Source of the DNA: Bolinopsis microptera
Taxonomy: Eukaryota; Ctenophora; Tentaculata; Lobata; Bolinopsidae
Length of the DNA stretch: 64,000 bases
NCBI RefSeq assembly: GCF_026151205.1
Contig: NC_087072.1
Span: 17,375,669 to 17,439,668, forward strand
Direction of reading: 5' to 3'
The notes under the pieces were generated by a model, which was given only the letters and a program-made list of their open reading frames with translations, had not been told where the DNA came from and ran no database searches. The translations under genes and the position numbers were made by a program. This document shows positions 23,596 through 35,500 of this stretch, one piece after another (within the stretch, counting starts at the first letter, position 1; each line of letters opens with the position of its first letter).

Positions 23596-26500
23596 CTGAA
23601 TAAGTTCAGATCAGAAAGGACCCTGGCAACTGATGTTTCCGTAGTAAATAGTTTGCAGATGATAAACGTACCCATAACTCTTATATCAATCTCGTTGCTT
23701 GGTTCGGGTTGAGCGTCATCACTCCAGACAGCAGAGCAGGAGTAAGAGCCTTCATCAGAGCCCTGTACCATTGTGATACTAGTCTCACATGAGAACTTGC
23801 CTCCTTCCAAACTGTTGGGTATCATACGGGTTATAATCTGACCATACAATATATATTACATTATACATTATGCGATATTAATCATAATTTAGCTTGAACT
23901 GTAAGTGACGCAGTTCAGCTCTAAAGATGACATCCATCGCGCCTCTCAGCCGGTGACTGGCAGATGGTGGCTAATGAAGTCACTTGAATGTTTCGGTAAC
24001 GTTAATCTGTTCTAAGTCTGAATGAATAATCGCTTATCTGAATAAACAAAACTGTGCACGGTTCAGTACCGTTTATCTGCTGTAAGTCTAAATAAACAAT
24101 CACCTGAATGGTCCAGTTGCGTTAATCTGCCTCGAGTCCTTTTAGAAAAGACAAAGTTCTGGCTCAGAGGCGGCGGTTATCTTGCAGCTCAGGTCAAGAA
24201 CGGAACTTTCCAGAACGTTAAGAGAGGTAGTGCTGATTTGTACTCGTGAGCAAGAAGGTTTATCAGTGCAGGTATTCAACTGAGTAACAGTAATACTCTG
24301 TCCTCCCAACTGGAAGCCCTGGTTACATCTCACTGTGACGGGTTCTCCCAGTTTGACAATCCACCCAGCAGGTGGGTCGCTCACTCCGTATCGCACCTCC
24401 TCCATCTGACACACTTGTATACAGAGAGAAGGAGCAGTAGCTGACCGGTACTGGTACGAGGAACACGTGATAGTTCCCGTCTGGTCTTGGTATGTTCCCA
24501 CCGGGCAGCTCACATATTGGTCACCAGATTGGTAGGTTCCTTCTACGCACACCACAGCACCACTGTAAACACAAACGTTATTATTTGAATACGTTAAAAG
24601 AAATATGACTTTCCTGATATAACTGGTATTAATGTTAAACTTATTGCATTGAGAATAACTCATCCCTAAGCCGAGATAAGAAATACAGACTTACTACAAC
24701 TGATGTCCCTAAGCCGAGATAAGAAATGCAGACTTACTACAACTGTTGTCCAGAGGAACGGATCCAGCACCACAACGTATCTCGTCAGATCTGGTCACGT
24801 GAGTGGCGTTTAATTTCCTGTTCCCGCGACTGAAACAAAAGTAGTGTTATGTTCATTAATTTAACTCGCTTAAAATCAAAATTAACGAACTTCTATCGGT
24901 CAGAAAATCTAAAAATCATGATTAAAACTTACAAGCGTCGAATGACAATGTTGGGAAATCATCCTCAGCCGCTCTCCTCCTCCTTTTATTAGAAGAACAC
25001 TTGAGTCTAGTCATAATTGTGATGGGTGCTTTCAAACACGAATCCTCAATACAACAAGCACAGTCTCCCACGCATTTAGCGGCATCCATCACGGTGTACG
25101 GAGCGAAGGTGGTGGACTGCGCCCACTCAGAGAATTCAGTGAAGAGTTCCAGTCTTCTGTCCGTGCCGGTGTTACCTGTCTGCTGATACTTCACCTTCAG
25201 CCAGATGAAGTTACCCGTGGTATAACAGGCGTCGTGAGTGTTATCGTAGGCAAAGTAGTTGTCCTTCTGGTTGAGAATCGAGCTTAGAGTGATAGCTAAT
25301 TCAGCTAAAACGTGCGATCTTATTCCCAAATGTTTTGAGTGTTTGTGTAAATCATTTTCCAGTTTTTTGGTAAAAGGAGTATTAAACTAACCAAACTACA
25401 GTCTCCATCAGAGAGACAAGTAAGAGAAGAAGCAGCGTTAGCCACGTGGTAAGGGAAGGCTAGTCGGAGGTAGTCACCGTAGTAGTCAGTACAGGATGCC
25501 ACCCAGGGCAGCTCGTAACCCACAGAGAAGGTGAGTGTGTAGGAGGTCGGCACAACCACTCCTGTGAGGGACAGGATCATTAGGGTATGTTAGGTATGTT
25601 AGGTATGTTAGGTATGTTAGGTATGTTAGGTATGTTAGGTATGTTAGGTATGTTAGGTATGTTAGGTATGTTAGGTATGTTAGGTATGTTAGGTATGTTA
25701 GGTATGTTAGGTATGTTAGGTATGTTAGGTATGTTAGGTATGTTAGGTATGTTAGGTATGTTAGGTATGTTAGGTATGTTAGGTAAGTAGGGTATAGATA
25801 AGGGTTCTGTATGGAGGCGAGGACAATTAATTGAATCATCGTAATTGAATAAACTAAGGCAATGTTAATTGAATCATACACTCGTAATTGAATAAACTAA
25901 GGCAATGTTAATTGAATCATACACTCGTAATTGAATAATGTGATACTATCTGACAAAGTTAATTGATTCATACACTAGTAATTGAATAATGTGATACTAG
26001 CTGACATTGTTAATTGATTCATACACTAGTAATTGAACAATGTGATACTGGCTGACAAAGTTAATTGATTCATACACTAGTAATTGAATAATGTGATACT
26101 AGCTGGCATTGTTAATTGATTCATACACTAGTAATTGAACAATGTGACACTAGCTAGCCAATATGAATGGATAACGTCTGTCACGTGACTTGTAAGGGTG
26201 TTTGATATTCTTCTTATCAAATTATTAATGTTATTGTTTACGTCACGTGATTTGCTAGTGTAGATGAAGTTCTGTACGTGATCAAATTAATGTTATCGTT
26301 TACGTGTGATGATTATATTTGTTACATTGAAGTTGAGTAGTGAATGAGACACGTGATTTTAGAGATAAAACACCATGTACTTTGAGTTAACCTGTGTTGA
26401 CGTATCGAATTAACATACTTAAGTAGATTCTGCAAAGTTGCACTGTATTTGATATACTAACGTTCTGTAGCTCTAGATCTAACTCTCACCGAGTTGTAAT

Positions 26501-29500
26501 ACTGTGATTACACATGATCATACAGTGTTCTGCAAAAACAAATATGTATTCTGTAATTGAATAGCAGTGAATTGCTGTCAAATAGTGCTTCTGCTTCCTT
26601 TATTTCGTCTGCAAGTTGGCTCTCGTTTAAGCTGACCATCTTTGACAGTAGATACTTTCATTTAGACAAATAAAACAGGTATAGAGATCTTACAAATGAA
26701 TTAAACAATTGGTGAAACTACATTATATAAATATAACATGATCGATTCGAATATAAGTTTCTGAAATGATGTCAGAACATATACCTACAACTAAGGTTTT
26801 TCTTTCTGGATGACAAGGATGCCAGCAACGGTGCCTCTCAAAGTCTCAATTTAGAAAGCAGGTCTTGAAAAAGTTGACCTCTACTTGATAAAAGCAGATC
26901 TTGCCCATGTCAAAATGAATATTATATGCAGCGAAATGTGATATTTTGAAGTCAAACATGACTGTTGGCATTCATTTTTTGTCACGGCAAAGGTGTCATA
27001 AAATTCGTGTTTAATACCACTTTAATGAAATATATTTGCCATTGACTTGATATTGGGTGCATAACAAGCGATTTACAGCAATAATAGAAAATGGGAGGTC
27101 CTATTCTAAAAGTCACAGCATCCTTGGTTGGGTCTAGTCAGTCAGCACCCCTGGGTGGGCCTGTAACATTCCAAAAAGAAAAAAACCTTACCTAAAACAC
27201 TCAATTCAAAATATATTTACTAAAGTCCAAAGAACTTATTTCTAGCTGAATCAGTATTCTTTCTTTTAGATGTAGAGTTGACATAGACTGACACTGAGTC
27301 ACTATCCATGTCGGTTGCTACGTCGTTATCCGAATCTGAAATCCTGTTAGATAATTTGATTGTGTTCAGCTGAGTAGATGCTGTTTCATTTATTTCATCT
27401 TTATCAGCTATAAGTTTTTGAAACTGTCTTAGCACTTTTTCATGTTTATTGATTGTCCATTCCATTTCTTCGTAGAAATCTCGTAGCTGATAAATGGCTG
27501 TTTGTAAATTCTCAATAGACGCATCGTGGTTATCTATATCATTTGGATCATGATCATGGATAAGAGGGTTTTCCGATGGTATACTGCATTGTATTTGTTC
27601 GTCAATATTTTCCGCTTCCGAATTGCTGCTAGATAAACTTGACGCATAAGGATGTACTCTGTAACGATGACTAGCCAAGCTTGAGGACGTTTTGTAACTT
27701 TTGTTGCACTTCCGACATTGGTGTTTTCGTGATTCCAATTCCATATATTAATGATTCGTCAAAACTTGCTGACTTTTTTTTTGGACAAAACTAGTTAAAT
27801 GCAGGCAATGTATGCTCTTGCTAACAATTAAAACAGATCAATTTTGTATAAGATTCGTTGTATTTATAGCTTTAAAAAAGATGTTATCCAAGAAAACAGA
27901 TAATAACACAACATCACAATATTATATGATCATAATATAGTCGTCATATGATCATCAAATGATTTTCCTACTCAACAATTTTGATGACTTAACTAATGGT
28001 GATATCATCACATTTTTATAATGATATGATCATCATATTATATGATCATCATATTGTGTATGATCATCATATGATCATCATATGACCGTCTTATGATTTT
28101 CGTTCTCAACAACCTTGTGAACAGAGACAAAAAAATGATGGGAACAAATCTGACGCTGTCATAAGCTCGAAAATTTGAGGTTAGTGATCTGTAAATTACA
28201 AGTTACGTAAATAGATTCGTTAACATTGCGATGATAGTAAGGTAAGAGATTTAGATAAATAAAAGATCGCAAAACAGTCTTGAACTATTTACTCATTATA
28301 AACACATCTATAGTTCATTGAATTTTATAATTCTTCCTCATTCACTTGGTCTGCTGCATGCATCAGATTCATCGGGGTAATGTCGTCAACAGTTCTATGG
28401 CAAGTGAATTCTTGTCGAAAGTGCGAAGATATCAGCTTGAAAGCTTCGCGAATCAGAGGATTAGATCTGCCTATGATACCCACTACCAACAGAATAGCTG
28501 CAATATACCAGTAGTTTATGCTATGAATCTCGAAGCTAGGGTTCACAGTGCATTCAAAGTTAACTTTTTCCTCCACAAACTGGGGTGATATTAAAACGTA
28601 ATCCTTAAAGTTCATTGCAGTGAAGCCGTCATCTTTCTTCATTTTCTTCATTATTTTATCATTAACTATGTGGTCCACCCAAGAAAAGCGGAAGCTTTTA
28701 TCTGTTAGCTTCGTCTCGTAAATTGCAATACGATCTTCTTGTGCACATCGGAGGTGAAGAGTGCTGTTTACTCGAAATAAATGAGCAGTTTGATTTTCTC
28801 CTTCAAATATGAAATAATCTTGAGTAAAATTATCGTTCACTTTAAAGTCAACGGTGAACGAAAGGGTAGTAACTGTCACAAGTAACAAGGTAAAGTTCAT
28901 TTTGTTTTGTTGCAGGGGTAACAACTGGAGAACACTGGTTATATTTATAGTATAGAGTAACGATTATACGAGTTTTGTGCAAGCTTTATTGAGTCATTGA
29001 TGATTGAGAATAGATTTGCGTAAAAAGAAACTACTGTACCCTCACGGAAAGCTGGCATATCGAGCTTTATGTGTAATTTTAATACAGTTTCGACTTTCGA
29101 GCTTTTAGCTGTAGCTTTTCGCAAGCAGGGTCTAATCACATTTCTATAATGATATGAAGGCTGCCAGACTTTGGGGCCGGAGTGATATGATCCACCATAT
29201 ACGTCATCAAGTAATTAACATGCAAGCTTGAAGCTTGTGGCGTATAATTAGTGATGCGATCCATGGATTGAATATAATTGACCTAGAAATGGCTAGATCT
29301 GGGGTAGAGTTCATATGACAACTCTGTACATAGAAGCTACAAATTAAACCCAATATTTATACCTAGAACACTATATCGGCTCACTCCCCTTGCATGCCTT
29401 TGACACGTACGTCTCACATCCCTTGATACGAGAACCCCCCTTTAGCAAGAGCTCCCGTCCCTTATGTGATCTACGAGTTGAGCAGTCAGATCATGTTTAC

Positions 29501-32500
29501 TTCTTAATGTACAGCTATGATTTACAGAATTGACATGTGAACTCTACCCCAGATCTAGCCCATTTCTATGTCAATTAAATTCAATCCATGGATCACATCA
29601 CTAATTATACGTCACTAATTGGTGACGTGATCTGACCCCTCTTTGGGGGCCGGATCAGTTTCCGGTCCCAAAGTCTCCCAGTGGATATGAACATCATATG
29701 ATCATCATATGATCATCATATGATCATCATATGATCATCATATGATCATCATATGATCATTGATCATAATATAATCGTCTAAGGATTTTAGTTCTCAACA
29801 ACTTTGTGAACAATGACTTGAAATTATGTGGCAAATCTGACATTGCCACAAGCTCGAAAATTTTAGGGCAATGGTCTGTAAATAACAAATATAATCATAA
29901 TCGTGAAGTTAAACAACGTTATATAAGTAACCCTAGAATAATCAGTTTATCATTAACCCACTATCGCTTGTTGCAATTTTTCATACTGGAGCCACCTGGA
30001 CAAATTGTTTTAGTTTCTTCTAGCGCAGAACTGAAAGTTCGTTTTCGTAGTACACTGAATGTCATAGGTAAGAAGGTTGCACTCGTCAGTCTTTACCATC
30101 CCTATATTCAACGCACGGGACAAGGGCGTGCAAAGAGACTGGTGAAAGATGGTCTCAATGCAGGGGAGACTATGACAGCTGTCATCAAATGTGACCACGT
30201 AAAAGACAGCACCGTCATTGGAGATAACGAAAACAGCCTTTCCAGTTGGCCAATTCGATGTCTTGATGTGTTACAGTTGGAAACAAAACGCGAGCAAGAT
30301 TTAATTGAAATCAGAAACCCGATGTTTCACGAATTTAGTGTGGAGACTTTGGCAGGACTAACTATTTTATTGCATGACTTGAACGGTGAAAAAATAAAGT
30401 TTTACCCTAATGGAAACGTTGTATTGAAATTAAAGATTGTATAACGGAAATTGTGTAAATCTGGTAATCTACATCAAAGTTTACAAAAAAAAAAGCATTT
30501 CACTGCATCAATGAAATTTGATTTCATCCCAATTTTAGGTTGGATCTTCCCAAATAAAGCTAAAATCGATGCTATAAATAGCTGCATCATGATCCATCAC
30601 GTTAAGATGGATACACCGAACACTATTGTCATTGTCGGAGGGTTGAATGGAAACCAGGCGAAGTTGCAAACTCAGCTCAAGCCCGTGAAAATCGAAAAAG
30701 ATGTTGGTCTAGCCATCACTTCCATTTTTCACGGAGAAGTGTATAATATCAATAATAGCAACAATAAAGTGCGCTTTAATGTAAGCTGGACTGAGGAGAT
30801 ATGCAGTGTAACAATACCGATTGGACATTATTCTTCTACTGCAGCTGTCATGAGAGCAATTTCAGAAAGCTTTCAGAGGCATGTGTGGGCTGACATGTCA
30901 GAATTTGAAAAGCCCCGACTAGATGTCTTTCTGCGCAAAGAGATACTTCAAGCCAGCGTTCATAACATGAAGCTCTTGACAACCGATATGTACGGTGTTC
31001 TCTGGACAATGCTAGGAATAGGAGACGAACTTGAAACAACCAAACAAGTCACCGTTAAAAATACAAATTTCGATCTAAACTTGGAGCCAGCATTTCTGTA
31101 CGTCAACATTGTTGAGAACTCTTATATCAATGGTAGACTATCGAGGGTTCTGAACATGCTACCAATTTCATTAAAAGCCCACTGTTCCTATTATGAGTTC
31201 ACACAGCCGAATTTTGTTCCAATAGAGGTGAAGGAATTTTCGAAGATCATCCTAGAAATCCGAAATATGGATGGTGAGTTTGTACCTTTCGAACCAAAGA
31301 TCAAAACAATCATCACGTTACAGATGAAGCAGCTATAAATACGATCGAAAGTGTTAGTTTTTTCGATCACTTAAAAAATGGAGGAATATGACCCAAGCAC
31401 GCTTCGTGATAAAGCACATCCTGTTATTGTACAAAATGGATCAGGCGGCGACATTGATCGATACATATACAATCAGAACGGTGAGGGACTCGGATCATTT
31501 TTTGGTAGCATCATGAAGAATGCTATTCCGTTCCTAGGTTCAGCTATAAACAGAGTTGAAAAATACGTGAGATAATTTTTAAAATACGCCGTATTTAAAT
31601 TTTTTTTGCTTAGAAATAAAATACGTCAAAAATACGTTAAAATACGTTTGCCTATTTTTTTCGTAATTGCATTCAAAAACTTAATAAGTTATGTCTTTCG
31701 TTCGCAATTTTTTCAGACACATCGTCATTACGGTTCAATTTCATTTATTTTGTTCCCTTGAACGGGATTGGAATTTACTTTTGGAATTGAACGCAGAAAA
31801 ATATTCATATTTGTGTAGAAAATCGTCCGTAAAAAAGTTTCAATAAATACACAATTAAAAACACAATTACTCAGATGAATCGTAATCATCATTGAAATCA
31901 CATTTCTCCATGTTTTGGATAAGTCGAAGGTTGGCATTAATGCCTACTATACTAGCTTTATGGCCTTATCCGTTGCTAGTCTATTTCTGCGTTTATCGAC
32001 AATATATTCCCAAGAGGACCAGTTAGTTTCACAGGCAGAAGCACTACAGACGAGGCTCAGAATTTTCTTCGCCATTATTTGAAGCTCTGGCGTTGCTGCA
32101 CCGAACGAATCCCACCACGTACAAGGATCTAGCTTTGTAGCTCCGTCAATGGCAGATTGCCGGCCAAAAAGACCTTCTCTCCTTCTATAGCGTGCTAGCT
32201 GCCGTAGAATCTCCATTTCCTGACAACGCAATAATTCGTATTTGCACGCTTTGGTACGCTTTAGCACGTGCACAGTTCCCTTAAATCATACGCGAGGTGA
32301 TAAACTACAGAGCTACGCGAGTTTTAATCAAACTTTTAATTTGTATAATTAGAAATAGTACTCATTATTTCATTGGAGCTCTTAATGCTACAAAATCACT
32401 TGTAACGTATTTTAACGAATTTTATTCAGCGAAAATAAAATACGCCGTATTTAACGTTTTTTTGATATTTAATAAAATACGTTAAATACGTATTTTTCAA

Positions 32501-35500
32501 CTCTGGCTATAAAAGGAGGGCTCAAGATAGCTAGCCCGCACATTTCTGCAGCAGGCAAGGAGCTAATTACAGCGGGTGCTAAAAAGGTATTGAAGCAAAA
32601 GCCAGGTCAACCACAAAAACTAGCACTAAGAGAGGACAAACTAGAGTTGCACATCGTCCTCACAAAAAGAGAAGACGTTCAAAATGGCAAAGTTTCTAAA
32701 CAGTCAGGAGTCAATATCGAGCTCCCTTTTGTTGTGGAGCACCCTTCCGACGCAGGTGGCTGTACAGGAAAGCTACGATTTGAGATGTTGGCCGGTCACG
32801 AACATTTTCAACCAGGATTCACCGATTGCATTTAATCTTCCTGCTCAAAATAAGGGGATGTTAAGCGATATTCATATCGTTACCAAGGTTAAAATTCAAA
32901 AAAATGGGCAAGACTTGCAAAAAGGCGAAAAAGATTTATCTGTCATCAACAATTTCGCAAATAGTCTCTGGACCCAACTCGATGTTCAGATTGGTACAAG
33001 GACTGATGTAACACAAAGCATGCACAACTCTTATCCGTATGTAACATTTTTTAATCATGTTCTCAATTCGGAAACAACACGGTCTAATTATCTCTTCTAT
33101 AATGAGATGTGGAAAATGGATGAAGGTTATCACAAGGAACTGGAAGAAACAGAGCGAAAATTTTGGACTTGGAATCCGGATGTAGAAGATGCTCTACGGG
33201 ATCTTATGCCTGACGAATTAAACGAAACACAACAAGCTGCTGCTCTTGAAGCTGTCAAGGAAAAACTGTGGGATGCTAATTTTACTAGACAAGAAACGAT
33301 CAATGATGTGGCTAGAGCTCTTGGACATGAAGACGAAGGGGTTATCCGAAGAATTGCAACTCGTACGTGGGAAATTATCGACGCTGCATGGTTACCATCT
33401 AAGGGCAATCCTGCTGCAAGCGAGCGCAGTAGACGAATCAATCGAGGACAAAGTGTTACCCTATGCTCGAAGTTGCATTGTCCTCTGTTTAACACATCCA
33501 AGTGTTTACCGACCAGTATGGATATTAGAATAAGTTTAACAAAGAACGATGATAGTTTTTTGTTGCTTTCTAATGTGGCTAATGCACCCTACAGTGTGGT
33601 GATTGAGGACTGTTATTTAAATGTCACCTATATTAGAGCTCGGGATTCGATTCTCCAGCTAATTGAGGATAAATTGACAACAGTCCCGGCATCGTACTTT
33701 ATTACTAAGCCCGAGATTTTGATAAAGTCGATTCAAAATGCCGGGAGAATCATTAGGCTGACAGATATATTTCATGACAAGGTCCCTCCATTTGCTTTCT
33801 TCTGCTTGCAAAAGAGTTCCAGTTTTGAGGGGTCAAGCATGTTGGCAAATCCATATACTTTCATACCGTTTAAGCGATTCAACTTTTATTTGGACGGGTC
33901 TCCTTATTTCAAGGAATCGTTGGAAGTAAAAACTGTTGAGAGAGGCGTTGATGATGTCATTCGTTATGAAGAATTTGGAGATTACATACGCCAGCTTTAC
34001 ACAACACTGGGTAAATCCCTCAAAGGCGATTGTCTCATCAACAGTGATAACTTTCTGCTAAACTTCATGGTAGCAATAAGTTTTGGAGCTGATAAGACTA
34101 GTCTGTCAGAAAATCATCTGAATCTTCAAAATAAATCTTCAACCTATCTGGAAATTGACCTAGGAATAAATACGGACATTCCGGCTGACATGGTGCTCAT
34201 TGTTTATGCAGTTCACGATAGACAGATACAGATTGACAAAGATCGACAAATACACATCATCGAATGAGAGGTCTGAACACAAGAGAAATCAACAGAATAC
34301 TGCAAAGTAATGCAGTCACTAGACATTCGTTTCTTGGGATATATCCAGCTTGCATGAAGCCCAAGACGAGGAGAAATTTATATACATTTATCACCAACTC
34401 TGATGAACACCACAAAGCCGGAGAACATTGGAATGCCTGGGTGGTTAACGGAGACACGATTCTATTCTTTGACAGCTTTTCAAGAGATCCTAGAGATGAA
34501 AGCTTTCCTATTCATTACAGACAGTTAACTCAAAAGTTTAAAACAGTCAGATTTGTGACCACACGCGTGCAATCTGCTAAAAGCACATCTTGTGGGCTAT
34601 TTTGCATACATTTCATTTTTTCTATGACGATTGCCTTAGGTGTACAGGGTTTTTTGAGTGACTATACAAAAGATTTTAGAAAGAATGACAAAATAGTGCT
34701 TGATATAGTAAGCAGTTTTAGCGATCCAAGTTCCTTTTTTTTAATTTGACATTTCTACTCTATACAAATATATTTAGTGTGGTTGTAGTTATTTTGTTTG
34801 CGGTCCATAGTCAAGATGCACGATGATGTTTCGGAGATATTCCAAGATTTTGCAAGATTAATTTTATAGCTAGAAACCCTGCGCCGAGGCGCAGGTGCTT
34901 TGTGAAGTAAAACTATCGATGTATAATATGTTTTTAAACAATAATACTTGAATTGTTTTCAAATAAAAGTTTAATAGTGTTTGTCTTGTTTATAAATGCA
35001 ATCAAAAAAGTAACGCCAAACGTTAATAAAAAAATTCGAGTTAGGATCTAATAGTTCTAAAAAAATATAAGCTTTACCAAAAAATATATCAATATATTAA
35101 TATACCCACTACCCTAAAATGTTATGGCCTGCTGTCTTAAAGTCATATAGAAATTTTCATATTTTTCAGAAAATTTCCCTTTGCAAATGTATGCGATTAC
35201 CTCATCAAATCGTATATTCATCAATCTTTTACCGACAGTTACAAATCCATCCTTGCTTCGTCCGATATTGGTCTTTGCTAACCTGATCAGTAGAGTTCTT
35301 CCTAATACGGAATTTACTACTGACGGAGGTGAGATTGCAAGTCCCGCTGGAAGCATTACCGATTTTATTTGTTCAGTTATCCCCTCAGTGGGGATGAGCG
35401 CAACTTTGTCTTCTTCTTCGCCTTTTATCTTTGGAACAAGCACATAACGAGACATGTCAAAAGACTGATTTCAATAGTCCACCCACAACCGGGAGAACTG

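Larger units (their letters stand above)
25786..28157 (+). repeat. Polinton left terminal inverted repeat
   Basis: 2,372 bp nearly identical to the inverse of 39458-41810. It starts with the AGT terminus, then about six ~56-bp subterminal units (AATTGATTCATACACTAGTA, then ATTGAATAATGTGATAC). It carries one gene (27220-27744, minus) and ends in a TGATCATCATATGA-rich palindromic tract. The left copy is about 19 bp longer than the right, within that tract. Confidence 0.95.
31378..32680 (+). pseudogene. Small hydrophobic capsid accessory gene, split by hAT insertion
   Basis: The left part (31378-31550) encodes an acidic start followed by a Gly-rich hydrophobic stretch (GEGLGSFFGSIMKNAIPFLG). The right part resumes at 32506, after the hAT element and the second copy of its duplication, in the same frame; the two coding parts were contiguous before insertion. 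The right part is Ala/Gly/Lys-rich. Near 32598 a second break seems present: downstream a different frame encodes a very basic tail (HRPHKKRRRSKWQSF) stopping just inside the major capsid start. In Polintons and adintoviruses a protein of this kind precedes the major capsid gene and is thought to be membrane-active, like adenovirus pVI. Inactive here. Confidence 0.7.

Noticed and set aside
29806-29963. N-terminal extension of the first minor-capsid-like frame
   Set aside because: It translates the copied TIR-edge repeat and has no counterpart in the paralogous protein.
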